52,500 nucleotides of DNA from Kiritimatiellales bacterium (GCA_041656295.1 JBBADV010000004.1:1-52500), one strand, 5' to 3'. Counted from the stretch's first letter, positions 25,224 through 34,831 are shown. Made by a program: numbers and translations. The notes: generated by a model not told the origin, from the sequence alone.

Positions 25224-27518
25224 TTATCGTATGATTACATTATTGCAATTCTTTATGATAACTCCCTGCATACCGGAAATCACCGGCGCACCGTTTAATA
25301 AATTATTTTCAAGCAGAACGCCGTCCGCGCACTGAATGGAAACCGCCGGCGAATTTGCAGTTGTCAGCTGATTATTCTGAATGGTGATCTCGCGGTGTCC
25401 GATACCGGTTTTATTTTCCATTCCAATCACATTGATCGCCGGTCCGCCGCTATTGATCACCTGATTACCGGCGATATCCAGCCCGCGCACAAAACCGGAT
25501 TCGAGCCACGCATAACTTGACTCAACCAGAATTGCATCCATTCCGGAACGCTCAATTACATTGCTGTAAATTTCGCCGGCGGCACGCACCAGAATGCCGC
25601 GCGACCGGTTGTAACCGAACCGGCAGTTGGCAATTTTAAACCCGTTGCCCATGCGGTCGCGCGCGCCGACTGCACCGCCAATCGCCATATTCTGTCCGCC
25701 GGAAATCCACTCCGGAGCATCTGCCAGCACAATTGTGTATTTGCTTGTTAAAAGTTCACGTACCTGTTTCAGAACACCGGCTTGTGTTTCAATCCAGGCA
25801 AGTTCCTCGGCGTTCACCGTTCCGTCCGCTTGAATTGAAACCACCTGCGCGTCGTTAAACGGCACGCCGTTTTTATTAATAATCTCAAGCCAATCGCCGG
25901 CCTGAATATCCATTGAGCGCCGCGCGATTACGGTGAGCGTGTTATTGGTTGCGCCGGCGATCAGATGATAAAGGCCGGAAAAATTCACCGCGTCATCGCC
26001 CTGAAAATATGCAGAACTTTCCAGCAGTTGCGCGCCGCGCACAGCGCTGGTGCTGTGATAACCGTCGGCGTTAAGTGAACGGACGCGAAAATGTTCGCGA
26101 CGGACCGGATCAGATTCCAACGGCCGGCGGTCAATCACACATCGCAGATAGGTTGTGTTATCACAATCGCTTTCAAAAAAACCGAAACTGTTTGCGGCAT
26201 AAAGCGTGATGTTTTCAAACCGGACGTTTTGCGATCTGCTGGCATAAACTGCATGCGGAATTGATCCGCCGGGCGCATGTTCAGCCTTAAGCACTAAAAT
26301 ATCACCAATCTGCTCGCCGCCCAGTTTATTCCGCTGCGACGAATCTTTGATCACTTTCAATTTGCGCGCATGAATCATTTCCGGCGCGACGAGATGATAT
26401 TCACCGTAACGCAGTTCCGCACCATCGGCCTTAAAAATTTCACACGGACCGGGAACCGCTTTATCCGCCGCCGGAAATCCATCAAATAATTCTACGTCCA
26501 GTTCCATACCATCGCCGGAAACTGCAGTGACGCGCCCCTGCGTAAACGGCAGCGGATCATAATCAATCGTCATGCCGCGGATGGTGACATTAGTGCAGTT
26601 TTGAACAGTGATAGCACGCGTGGTTTCGGTGCAAACCATTTCAACGCCGGTGGCATCAATTGTGATATTGGTAAGATTCTGCAACAGGAGATGCTGCCGG
26701 CTTTTCGGTGATACATAATATCGCCCCGGCGGAATGACAATGTTTGTATTTCCGGCAGCGAGTTCAGCATTAATAAACTTCACCATATCAAACGTCTGAA
26801 GTGAAAACATGAAACCAAACTCCGGCATGATGGTTTCAATGATCAGCTCATCAAGATATGCGCTGGTGGCTGCATTGGTATCCTGATTATTAAAATGAAC
26901 CTGCGCGTGTGAAAGCGTCACCGCCGCCGGTGCATCATCTTTGGTATGAGTGAACGTTCCGCTGTGAACCGTTGTTCCGTTAACAACCGCCAGCGCAGCA
27001 CCGGCGGCGAAGTTGTACGTCAGTTCAACGCGAATTACATCGCCGGCGGCATAAACGCCGGTGAATTTTTCACCGGCGTTTTGATCCAGTACGCCGCCGA
27101 AAAACTGAGCGAATCCCGGTGCCAGATAAATGTACGGACCGGAACTTCCACCGGTAACTACGCCGTTATTATTTCCACCGAAACCGATTGCGATATAATT
27201 GGCCACCGGCGTGCGAACCACCGCCGAAATTTTCAGCGCGGTCATGTCCGGATATTCAGTTTGCGGCGACGATGTTCCGTTCGTTACGCGAACCCGGTAA
27301 TTTGCACTGGCTCCGCGCTTGAAATACGCTTTGCCGGTACCGTCCAGCACAATGCTGTTGGTGTAGTGATAAAAATTTGTCAGCGTTGTAAACCAGCTTG
27401 ATTCAGAAACATCAGCACCGGCGGGACCGGTGAAACTGTTTGAATACATAATTCCGGCTCCAGCGTTTTGGAATACCGGCAGCAGCAAAAGCAAAACAGT
27501 TTGTATGATTCTGCGCAT
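25224..27518 (-). CDS. Secreted parallel beta-helix protein with N-terminal lectin-like domain
   Basis: A 764-residue secreted protein. After a signal peptide (IIQTVLLLLLPVFQNAGAG), residues about 25-230 resemble a LamG/concanavalin-like beta-sandwich. Residues 245-764 form a right-handed parallel beta-helix, seen as repeated NxTI and IxxN turns. The helix starts at VIPPGRYYVSPKSRQHLLL and includes TIRGMTIDYDPLPFTQG, NADGYHSTSA and YFQGDDAVNFSG, where acidic residues cluster as in glycoside hydrolases of this fold. It is probably a polysaccharide-cleaving enzyme, distantly similar to GH110. The next gene upstream in the operon is a shorter paralogue, and 35 residues around TIDYDPLPFTQG are nearly identical between the two. 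Confidence 0.8.
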   Translation of the reverse strand: MRRIIQTVLLLLLPVFQNAGAGIMYSNSFTGPAGADVSESSWFTTLTNFYHYTNSIVLDGTGKAYFKRGASANYRVRVTNGTSSPQTEYPDMTALKISAVVRTPVANYIAIGFGGNNNGVVTGGSSGPYIYLAPGFAQFFGGVLDQNAGEKFTGVYAAGDVIRVELTYNFAAGAALAVVNGTTVHSGTFTHTKDDAPAAVTLSHAQVHFNNQDTNAATSAYLDELIIETIMPEFGFMFSLQTFDMVKFINAELAAGNTNIVIPPGRYYVSPKSRQHLLLQNLTNITIDATGVEMVCTETTRAITVQNCTNVTIRGMTIDYDPLPFTQGRVTAVSGDGMELDVELFDGFPAADKAVPGPCEIFKADGAELRYGEYHLVAPEMIHARKLKVIKDSSQRNKLGGEQIGDILVLKAEHAPGGSIPHAVYASRSQNVRFENITLYAANSFGFFESDCDNTTYLRCVIDRRPLESDPVRREHFRVRSLNADGYHSTSAVRGAQLLESSAYFQGDDAVNFSGLYHLIAGATNNTLTVIARRSMDIQAGDWLEIINKNGVPFNDAQVVSIQADGTVNAEELAWIETQAGVLKQVRELLTSKYTIVLADAPEWISGGQNMAIGGAVGARDRMGNGFKIANCRFGYNRSRGILVRAAGEIYSNVIERSGMDAILVESSYAWLESGFVRGLDIAGNQVINSGGPAINVIGMENKTGIGHREITIQNNQLTTANSPAVSIQCADGVLLENNLLNGAPVISGMQGVIIKNCNNVIIR

Positions 27519-27521
27519 AAG

Positions 27522-29111
27522 TTAACGGAAAGTGATGTTTTTTGAAAATTTGACCTGCACTTCCGGCAGACGGTTTGTCAATAGCCGACCGTTCAGCGTA
27601 TTGTTTTCGAAGCGCGCATCTTCAACGCACTCAATAGAAAGCGCCGGAAGGTTCGCGGTGTTAAATGTATTACCAGAAAAAAGCAGTTTTTTGTGTCCCG
27701 GAAATTCACCAAGCCCGTGAATTTCCACCGCCGCGCGGCGGCTTTGATTCACTGTGCAGTTCTGTACCGTCAAATTCCGGACGAATCCGCCTTCGAGCCA
27801 CTCATAACTCGGTGCAATTAAAAACGCCGCCATGCCGCAGTGTTCAATGGTTGTATCGCGAATTTCACCGTAGGACGCTTTTACCAGAATTCCGCGCGAA
27901 CGGTTACGCGTAAAATGGCAGCCGATCACTTTAAACTGGTCGCCAACGCGTTCGCGCGAACAGATGATCGCACCCGGATTAACTGGAAACTGCTGATCAA
28001 GTTTAACAATATAACGCTGTCGTAACAGCATTCCGACAAGCGACAGGCTTTGCGTCAATTTAACTTCTTCCGGCAGTGCCGCGTCGGTAAGGCGAATTGA
28101 AACAACTTTTGCATCGGGCAGTGGTCTGCCGTTGAAATCAATCACTTCCACACAGTCGCCGGCTTGAATATCCATTGAGCGGTGCGCAAGTACAATCAGT
28201 TCGCCGCGTTCAGTGCCGGCAATGAAATGATAGGAACCGGTAATATTAATTGCATCGTCACCCTGAAAATGCGCAGTACAATTTAAAATCTGCGGGCCGT
28301 GAATTGCGGCTTTACTGTGATAGCCGTCGGCATTCAGCGAACGCACACGAAAATGTCCGCGCTGCACTGGATCGGATTCCGGCGCGCGCCGGTCGATCAC
28401 GCAATCTTGATAAACCGTACGGTCGCAGCCGACTTCCAGGAAACCGAAGCAGTTGGAGGCGTACAGTATCATTTTTTCGAAGCGAATGTTTTTGGAATTT
28501 TCGGTGTAAACTGCGTGCGGATTGCGCCCGCCGAGTGTGTCTTCGGTGTCGAGCAGAATAATGTCGCCAACCTGCTCGCCGGCTTTTTTGTCGCGCGATT
28601 TTATGAGTCGCAGTTTTTTGCCGCCGAGCGGTTCAATGCGGAACGGCGCGTATTCATCGCAGCGGTACGTTGTTCCGTCCGCTTCAAACATTTCATATTT
28701 TACAGCAACAATTTTTTCCACCGGCGGAAATCCGTCGAACAGCTCAATATCATACGTCAGTTTATCGGCGGAAATCGCGGTGATTTTCCCCTGCGTAAAT
28801 GGCAGCGGGTCGTAATCAATCGTCATGCCGCGAATGGTGACGTTGGTGCAGTTCTGCACGGTGATCGCGCGCGTGGTTTCGGTGCAGACCATTTCAACGC
28901 CGGCGGCGATGACGGTGACATCGGACAGATTTGCAAACAGCAGATGCTGTTTGCGCACCGGCGTTACGGTGTAACGTCCCGGCGGAATGACGATTTCTTT
29001 TTTTCCGGCGGCGAGTTCACCGGCGATGAATTGCGGCAGATTAAACGCTGTTTCCGCCGGCGCGGTGGAGATCAGCGCAATGCAAAAAATATTAAAAATC
29101 AGTTTACGCAT
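27522..29111 (-). CDS. Secreted parallel beta-helix protein, paralogue of the next gene
   Basis: A 529-residue protein with signal peptide MRKLIFNIFCIALISTAPAE and a parallel beta-helix covering the rest. It lacks the N-terminal lectin-like domain of its downstream paralogue but matches its beta-helix throughout: VIPPGRYTVTPVRKQHLLF, TIRGMTIDYDPLPFTQG, DPVQRGHFRVRSLNADGYHS and AHFQGDDAINITGSYHFIAG. The conserved DGYHS and GDDA segments are candidate active-site parts. ATG 29111 overlaps the symporter stop by 8 bases and starts the signal peptide, so it is preferred over 29156. Likely a periplasmic or secreted glycan hydrolase; the exact linkage is unknown. Confidence 0.82.
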   Translation of the reverse strand: MRKLIFNIFCIALISTAPAETAFNLPQFIAGELAAGKKEIVIPPGRYTVTPVRKQHLLFANLSDVTVIAAGVEMVCTETTRAITVQNCTNVTIRGMTIDYDPLPFTQGKITAISADKLTYDIELFDGFPPVEKIVAVKYEMFEADGTTYRCDEYAPFRIEPLGGKKLRLIKSRDKKAGEQVGDIILLDTEDTLGGRNPHAVYTENSKNIRFEKMILYASNCFGFLEVGCDRTVYQDCVIDRRAPESDPVQRGHFRVRSLNADGYHSKAAIHGPQILNCTAHFQGDDAINITGSYHFIAGTERGELIVLAHRSMDIQAGDCVEVIDFNGRPLPDAKVVSIRLTDAALPEEVKLTQSLSLVGMLLRQRYIVKLDQQFPVNPGAIICSRERVGDQFKVIGCHFTRNRSRGILVKASYGEIRDTTIEHCGMAAFLIAPSYEWLEGGFVRNLTVQNCTVNQSRRAAVEIHGLGEFPGHKKLLFSGNTFNTANLPALSIECVEDARFENNTLNGRLLTNRLPEVQVKFSKNITFR

Positions 29112-30534
29112 TGTTTCTGGCTTTCCGCAGTTCAATAAGTTTTTGGCGGGTTTCATAGGCTTTCTTTTCAGTGATCGGATAGGTCAGCGCCAGCAGCACC
29201 GTCAGCAGCAATGAAACTCCGGCGACCCAGGTGAAGCTGAAATGGAGCCAGTAGACAGTTTTCGACGACTGCGTTTCGAGCGTGGCATCAAAGCCGGTCC
29301 ACTGCAATACATAACCGGAGAGCCACATGGCCAGCGCACCACCGAATTTATACACCCAGCCGTACATTGCACTGAACATGCCTTCGCGGCGCTCGCCGGT
29401 TTTTAATTCATCGGCATCCACCGCTTCGGGAATCATTGCGTTAATGAACATATAACCGGCGGCACAGCCGATACCGAACAGCACGGTTGGAATAATTGAA
29501 AGATATGGATTGGCCGGCGTGTAAAACCACCAGCGCAGAAATGCGCCGACAACACAGAATGAAAACGCCACGATGAGCGCGGTTTTCTTGCCGGTTTTTT
29601 TCGACAGCCGGTCCATCACCGGAATGGCGAGCATGGTTGCAAACGGCATGATGTAACCGACGAGTGTCATCAGCTGTCCGGAGACAGTGCTTTTATCACC
29701 GTCGAACAGATGATAGATCGTCACATAATAACCGAGCGATCCGACGGTGACGACGCCGAGATAGCTAACGACAGTAATCAACCCGAGATTTAAAAACGGC
29801 CAGCACGACAATGTTTCTTTTATACTGGTCAATACCGGGATTTTTCCGCGATCCTTGCGCGCGTCCTGATGATCCAGTGCAACGTGCACTGACGGGTGCT
29901 CACGCGAAAAAATCGCGGTGATTAAAATCATAATAAAAATCAGCGCCGCAATCCAAAGACTGTTCCAGCGCATGCCGTCGGCGCGGTCGGCAAAACAGCT
30001 CATGCTGGTGAGAACATACAGACTCGACACTGCGATCACACCGACCTGTTCGAGTACGGAACGAATTGAAATGACGCTCGTGCGTTCGTGATAATCCGGC
30101 GACAGTTCCATGCCGAGCGCGGAATACGGCACCGATAAAATTGTGAATGTCAGATAGAAAAACAGTGACGAAACCAGCAGCCACCAAAAATAAAATGTGC
30201 TGCTCTGTCCAGCCGGAAACCACCAGACGGCGAGAAATCCAAGGGCGCACAGCGGTGCGCTGAGTGCCAGCCACGGGCGCCGGCGTCCCCATTTTGAACG
30301 GGTGTTGTCGGAAATATGTCCCATGATCGGATCGGTGATGGCATCCCACAACCTGCTAATCAGAAAAATCCAGCTGATGGCAACCGGACTCAAACCGAGC
30401 GTGTCGTTAAATACCGGATAAGTGAACTGCATGTATGCCTGAATCAGCAATGCATAGCCGAGCATGCCGCAGCCGTAACCCGTTTTTCTGAAAAACGGAA
30501 CTCTGTCTACCGGCGCTGTTGTGTGATGACTCAT
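29104..30534 (-). CDS. GPH family sugar:cation symporter
   Basis: A 476-residue, 12-segment membrane protein of the glycoside-pentoside-hexuronide (melibiose carrier-like) family. The signature is WDAITDPIMGHISDNTRSK then WGRRRPW in the first half. Members import glycosides or uronides with Na+ or H+. ATG 30534 overlaps the stop of the GH110-like gene in an ATGA arrangement, with GGAGG about 13 bases upstream, and the downstream beta-helix gene overlaps its stop. This interlocked order suggests that the symporter imports the product released by the neighbouring beta-helix enzymes. Confidence 0.92.
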   Translation of the reverse strand: MSHHTTAPVDRVPFFRKTGYGCGMLGYALLIQAYMQFTYPVFNDTLGLSPVAISWIFLISRLWDAITDPIMGHISDNTRSKWGRRRPWLALSAPLCALGFLAVWWFPAGQSSTFYFWWLLVSSLFFYLTFTILSVPYSALGMELSPDYHERTSVISIRSVLEQVGVIAVSSLYVLTSMSCFADRADGMRWNSLWIAALIFIMILITAIFSREHPSVHVALDHQDARKDRGKIPVLTSIKETLSCWPFLNLGLITVVSYLGVVTVGSLGYYVTIYHLFDGDKSTVSGQLMTLVGYIMPFATMLAIPVMDRLSKKTGKKTALIVAFSFCVVGAFLRWWFYTPANPYLSIIPTVLFGIGCAAGYMFINAMIPEAVDADELKTGERREGMFSAMYGWVYKFGGALAMWLSGYVLQWTGFDATLETQSSKTVYWLHFSFTWVAGVSLLLTVLLALTYPITEKKAYETRQKLIELRKARNNA

Positions 30535-32243
30535 ACCAACGCTTCTTCCTCCACGCAGTTGAGTTCCTGCATCCATTCGCCGCGCAAAGAACCGTTTACA
30601 TTATTATCCGCCACATCAATATTCCGGCACGCTTCAAACGTCAGCATCGCACGCATACGCCCGAGCGGCGGATAGGATTCTGTGCGCCGGATTGTATTGC
30701 CGGCAAAACGGATTCCGTCGACCGATCGCGCAAAGAGTATTCCGGTGTCAAATGAAAAAAACTGATTGTTTTCGATGCGAATATTCCGGTGAAAACACTC
30801 CGGATTTTTTTCCGGTACCGCGATTTCCGGGTTAATATCAATCACCGCACGACCCCATTCCGGTATGCCGTAGCAGCAGTCGCCAAATTCATTGTTGCGA
30901 ATCAGCACATCGCGCACCGCGCCGGATTCGAACCAGTAGTTTGCATCGCCGCTGATTTTTATTCCGGCGCCGGATGATTCAATCCGGTTGTTTTCGATAA
31001 TAACTTTGCCCGGTGTTGAAATCAGATAGCCGCGGGCGCGGTTATTGCGGCAGATGCTGTTTTGAATCAGCAGATCCGGCGTCCAGCTCATATTTTCTAC
31101 TGCGTGTTTCGGTTGAACAAAATCCGGCAGGTCATTTTCGAACGTGATGAGTGAATATTGCGAATTAATCCACGTTACATTTCGAATTCTGTTTTCAGCA
31201 TAACTCAACAGCGTTTGGTTATCCACCAGATGCACGCGGTCGCCGGAAAATCCGATTTCAACGCCGTGCTGTTCGCAATGCACCAGTTCAACCAGCAGCG
31301 TGCGGCAATCAACCACCTTTTTAATCCGTGTATTAATTCCGTGCACGTTGCACGGATCGTCAAGCTGACCTTCAAACTGACAGTTGTCTACGATAATTTG
31401 CCCCCGGCAGTTTACAAAATGCGTTGCGTCCACCGTCACCGAAAGAATCCGCCCGTCCGCCGGTTTAATCTGACAGTCTCGCATTGTGACGTTTTCGCAA
31501 AACTGTCCGATCACGCCCATGCCGCCGGCGTGAAACACCGTCACATTTTCAAGCAGCGTATCTTTGCTCAGCTTCAAGTGAATTCCGGGACACCAGCGGT
31601 GAAAATGCCGGAAAATCAGGATATTGCCGGATTTCGGCAGATGCGGAAATGATTCAACTAAACGGATTCTTCCGGCGCCAGCATATTCCACTTTCAACGT
31701 TTCAGGGAAACCGAGTCCCAGCGAATCGCCGCTCATATATGCCGGCCCGCGCGTAACCGAATCCATTTCAAAAATACCTTCCGTCAGCGGACTTTCCCAG
31801 CCCTCGCCTTCAAACATCAGCGCGCTGTTTTCAATGCGGTACGGATAGCGTGCAGGATCAATTTCTACCGTCACACCGGATGCGTCTGCATCAAGCACCA
31901 TACCTTCGGAATAGAACATACGCTGCCAGTCAATCGAAAAATTCTTTAAGGTAATATTTGAAGACTGCTCGACAACAAACGGAATGATTTCACCGTGAAA
32001 GATGAATTTCGACCCACCGCCGTCAATGACAACATTTTTCTTTCCAATCACCGGAAATGCAACGCGTTTTAAACTGTGGCGATTGTTGGAAATATAATAA
32101 TATTTCTCAAACGCAAACTCAGGCCAGAAGTGATATTCACCGGACGAAAACTTAATCACCGCTCCGTCACTGCAATTCTGCAACACTTCAATTATCTGCA
32201 GGGTGGTGTCTTCGTATCCCGCTTTTATAATAATTTCTTTCAT
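30531..32243 (-). CDS. GH110-like parallel beta-helix glycosidase
   Basis: A 570-residue parallel beta-helix protein without a signal peptide. Several segments recall GH110 alpha-1,3-galactosidases: NITLKNFSIDWQRMF, a RHFHRWCPGIHL segment, FHAGGMGVIGQFCENVTMRD, DATHFVNCRGQIIVDN and FEGQLDDPCNVHGINTRI, where the paired acidic residues are the probable catalytic part. GH110 enzymes release galactose from blood group B-type and algal galactans. With no export signal, it would act in the cytoplasm on an imported oligosaccharide, consistent with the symporter gene that it overlaps. The assignment rests on remembered motifs, not an alignment. Confidence 0.72.
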   Translation of the reverse strand: MKEIIIKAGYEDTTLQIIEVLQNCSDGAVIKFSSGEYHFWPEFAFEKYYYISNNRHSLKRVAFPVIGKKNVVIDGGGSKFIFHGEIIPFVVEQSSNITLKNFSIDWQRMFYSEGMVLDADASGVTVEIDPARYPYRIENSALMFEGEGWESPLTEGIFEMDSVTRGPAYMSGDSLGLGFPETLKVEYAGAGRIRLVESFPHLPKSGNILIFRHFHRWCPGIHLKLSKDTLLENVTVFHAGGMGVIGQFCENVTMRDCQIKPADGRILSVTVDATHFVNCRGQIIVDNCQFEGQLDDPCNVHGINTRIKKVVDCRTLLVELVHCEQHGVEIGFSGDRVHLVDNQTLLSYAENRIRNVTWINSQYSLITFENDLPDFVQPKHAVENMSWTPDLLIQNSICRNNRARGYLISTPGKVIIENNRIESSGAGIKISGDANYWFESGAVRDVLIRNNEFGDCCYGIPEWGRAVIDINPEIAVPEKNPECFHRNIRIENNQFFSFDTGILFARSVDGIRFAGNTIRRTESYPPLGRMRAMLTFEACRNIDVADNNVNGSLRGEWMQELNCVEEEALV

Positions 32244-32252
32244 GATAATAAA

Positions 32253-32960
32253 CTACTTCACCGTTGCAGTTGCACTGAACGTTTTGAGTTTTATATTTGT
32301 CTGGTTTCCTTTGCGGGACACGTTCATATAAAGTCCAACGCCTTGTACATCGGTAAATTCAACGTTCACCGGCGAATTCCCGATAGAATAATCTTCAGTT
32401 GAAATTGTACGCCACTGCACCGCCGCCGGTTTTATTGAAAACAGTTCTGCGCCGGAGCCTTTCTTTTTAGCGTCCGATACATAATAGACACCGCCTTGTC
32501 TTACAACGAAGCGGATGTCCATCGTGCTCGCGGAAATTCCGGTGAAAATCGCCGACAGTTTATCGTCTGCCGAAAACGTCGCTGTTTTTCCGGCACCGGC
32601 AAGAAAATCAGTTTTATTCCACACGAGAATTCCCTTGCCGGCAGTTTCATAACCATCCTGCAACGGCGGATAAACAAAAAGCTGAAAGCCCTCGTCATAC
32701 CATCTGAGTTTTGAATCATATTTTGCATCCGGAGACCATGATGTGATGAATCCACCGTGTACGGCTGAATTCGTTCCACCCGCGTCGGCAATCAACGGAC
32801 GGATATCCGAAAAATTCCAAATATAACCGCTGTTCTTCATCACGTCCGCTTTGCGCGAACCGACACTGCCCAGTCCGGCGCGATTAAAATTTACAATTTC
32901 CACCGCTGATAAAATCCCGGCAGCGGGAATTGCTATTAAAAACAGTATTATTTTTTTCAT
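32253..32960 (-). CDS. Secreted WNFS-family protein (unrecognised family)
   Basis: A 235-residue protein with signal peptide KKIILFLIAIPAAGILSA. I do not recognise the family. It shares a fixed series of motifs with five other proteins in this window: YIWNFSD, GTNSAVHGGFITSWS, GILVWNKTDFLAGA, RFVVRQGGVYYVSD and DVQGVGLYMNVSRKGNQ near the C-terminus. The predicted make-up is all-beta with aromatic residues at regular positions, as in jelly-roll carbohydrate-binding modules, but that is inference. It has no PEP-CTERM tail. It is third in the run starting with the phosphoesterase gene at 34739 and lies 9 bp before the GH110-like gene. Confidence 0.78.
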   Translation of the reverse strand: MKKIILFLIAIPAAGILSAVEIVNFNRAGLGSVGSRKADVMKNSGYIWNFSDIRPLIADAGGTNSAVHGGFITSWSPDAKYDSKLRWYDEGFQLFVYPPLQDGYETAGKGILVWNKTDFLAGAGKTATFSADDKLSAIFTGISASTMDIRFVVRQGGVYYVSDAKKKGSGAELFSIKPAAVQWRTISTEDYSIGNSPVNVEFTDVQGVGLYMNVSRKGNQTNIKLKTFSATATVK

Positions 32961-32987
32961 TCAATCCCCTCCAAAATATCGCCGGAT

Positions 32988-33698
32988 TTATTTTATTGTG
33001 GCATTCGCCTGAAAATCATTAAAGCGAAGAAGCGACTGATTTCCTTTGCGCGTTACGTTCATATAAAGTCCAACGGCCTGCACATCGTCGAACTCAACCG
33101 GAGCCGCCGATTTCTCGATGCTGTAATCATCCATTGAAATTTTATTCCAGGAAATACTCGCTGGTTTTACGGAAAATATTCCAGTAGACGGATCGTTTTT
33201 GACCACGCCGGAAACATACCATGCATCACCCTGCTTCACCGCAAAACGAAAATCGCGCGTGCTAGCGGATACCGCCATAAAATTACACGACATCGTGTCG
33301 TTAGCAGAAAGTGAAACGCTCTTAGTATTCGCACCGTTCAGGAAATCTTTTTTATTCCACAAGAGAATACCTTTGAAAGCCGTGTCCGGACCAGCGCCGA
33401 GATTCACCTGCATTAAAAACTGGTGCGTATACCATTTCAGTGCCGGAAGATAAACTGGGTCGGGTATTGACCATGTGGCAATCATACCGCCGTACACCGT
33501 GCCATTCGTTCCGGTCGGATGAGTCAGCAGTATTTTAGATTCTGAAAATGCCCAGACAACTCCGTTCGCAGAGCGGGAATCCACTTTGCGTGACACTACC
33601 GTCGGCGCACTTTCCGGACGGGAAAAATGGACAATTTCAACAGCCTGAACAAAAAAACCGGCGGTTAATGCGATTGTAATTATAACTGACTTCTTCAT
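32988..33698 (-). CDS. Secreted WNFS-family protein (unrecognised family)
   Basis: A 236-residue paralogue of the next gene downstream, with signal peptide KKSVIITIALTAGFFVQA. Shared motifs are VVWAFSE, GTNGTVYGGMIATWS, GILLWNKKDFLNGAN, RFAVKQGDAWYVSG and DVQAVGLYMNVTRKGNQS. The two adjacent copies are the closest pair in the family (both end in MNVxRKGNQ plus a short tail), so they probably arose by recent tandem duplication. It is 18 bp from the phosphoesterase gene upstream and 27 bp from the next copy. Like its twin it ends without a PEP-CTERM tail, so it is probably released or loosely bound in the envelope. Confidence 0.78.
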   Translation of the reverse strand: MKKSVIITIALTAGFFVQAVEIVHFSRPESAPTVVSRKVDSRSANGVVWAFSESKILLTHPTGTNGTVYGGMIATWSIPDPVYLPALKWYTHQFLMQVNLGAGPDTAFKGILLWNKKDFLNGANTKSVSLSANDTMSCNFMAVSASTRDFRFAVKQGDAWYVSGVVKNDPSTGIFSVKPASISWNKISMDDYSIEKSAAPVEFDDVQAVGLYMNVTRKGNQSLLRFNDFQANATIK

Positions 33699-33716
33699 CG
33701 TATACTCCTTCTGTTT

Positions 33717-34739
33717 TTATCCTAAATCGAATCTGAACTGATGTGCTTCGCCGACTGCATAATAATTCCGGTACGGCGAGTAATCCGTTACCTTCACTGT
33801 TTTACTCCCGGGCGTGAATTGTAAAATCCGCAGCGAGCCGTCATCACGGATCGTCTGCCGTTCCGGTGCGGTTCCATCACGCGGCAGCGGACGTACGCCG
33901 CCCTGAAAATTAATCAACATCTGACAGACTTTATTTCCGGCATCACCGGTGCTTTCAAGAAAACCGGTGCCGTTGTTCAGCACATGCCCGTTGAACGTCA
34001 TTTTTACATTCGGATGTTTTTTCACCAGCTTCTGCCAAAGTTCCTCGCCGTCATTGGATTCCGGCATTGGATAACTGTGCGGATTCCACGTCTGATCTTT
34101 GCCTTTTTCGGCCCAGTTATAACGCGTGCTGTCGCTGTAAAGATATGCGTGTGTAAAAACAATTACGTTTCGATCAGAATTCGCGGCAACAATTTTATTC
34201 CCCCATTTAACAACTTCATTGCGCGGACCCCATTCCAGCGCCAGCAGCAGCCACTTCTCGCCGCCGGCTTCAAATAAATGATAGGTATTCTGCATATCAC
34301 CGGTTTTCAACGCTCCGCCAAACGTCGGCCACGCCGCATATTTTTTATACGGCAGATATTCATTCAGTTTCGTTTCGCGGGTGGCAACCGGACGATAATC
34401 ATGATTGCCGGTCACGAACGCATACGGAATTTTTGCATCGTCCAGCACCGCAAAACAGTTGCGCGCATTCTCCCACTCAGGCTCAGAATTCATGTTCGTA
34501 ATATCGCCGAGCTGCAGAACATATTGGATATTCAATTCGTCGCGTTTTTCAGCAATCCAGCGCGTCTGGCTCAAAAACACTTCCGGAAACTCCTGAGAAT
34601 AATACTGCGTATCCGGCAGAAGAATCAGACTCCACGAATCTTTATTTCCGGTGAGCTGCGCTACGGAGCTCCATGCTCTGCTGCCACTCAACGCCGCTAC
34701 GGTCCACAATGAATTATTAATAAACGCCCGTCTATTCAT
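33717..34739 (-). CDS. Exported calcineurin-like phosphoesterase
   Basis: A 340-residue phosphoesterase. The N-terminus MNRRAFINNSLWTVAALSGSRAWS resembles a Tat signal (RR then a hydrophobic stretch). Metal-site motifs are LLPDTQYY (D43, with Gln where many relatives have His), LQLGDITN (D79), VTGNHDYR (N112, H113, D114), FTHAYL and FNGHVL. The LPDTQYYS type forms a common subgroup of secreted phosphodiesterases of unknown substrate. It heads the run of nine genes ending at 21482 and is preceded by the 16-bp palindrome at 34816. Its paralogue at 40597 is also followed directly by a WNFS-family gene, so the two families seem to be functional partners. Confidence 0.88.
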   Translation of the reverse strand: MNRRAFINNSLWTVAALSGSRAWSSVAQLTGNKDSWSLILLPDTQYYSQEFPEVFLSQTRWIAEKRDELNIQYVLQLGDITNMNSEPEWENARNCFAVLDDAKIPYAFVTGNHDYRPVATRETKLNEYLPYKKYAAWPTFGGALKTGDMQNTYHLFEAGGEKWLLLALEWGPRNEVVKWGNKIVAANSDRNVIVFTHAYLYSDSTRYNWAEKGKDQTWNPHSYPMPESNDGEELWQKLVKKHPNVKMTFNGHVLNNGTGFLESTGDAGNKVCQMLINFQGGVRPLPRDGTAPERQTIRDDGSLRILQFTPGSKTVKVTDYSPYRNYYAVGEAHQFRFDLG

Positions 34740-34815
34740 ATTTATTTTCTCTCGTTTACTGAATTAAAGATACCCTCGCCGTCAGAAAAGATAAAACGAG
34801 AAAGCGCAGATCAAT

Positions 34816-34831
34816 AATTTTACGTAAAATT
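34816..34831. promoter_or_regulatory. Palindromic operator site 1 (AATTTTACGTAAAATT)
   Basis: A perfect 16-bp palindrome 77 bp upstream of the phosphoesterase gene that heads the nine-gene run. It is the longest of six related sites. Downstream on the minus strand the leader TTTCTCGTTTTATCT is shared with the site at 36568. The central CG and symmetric arms suit a LacI-type regulator. Confidence 0.7.
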
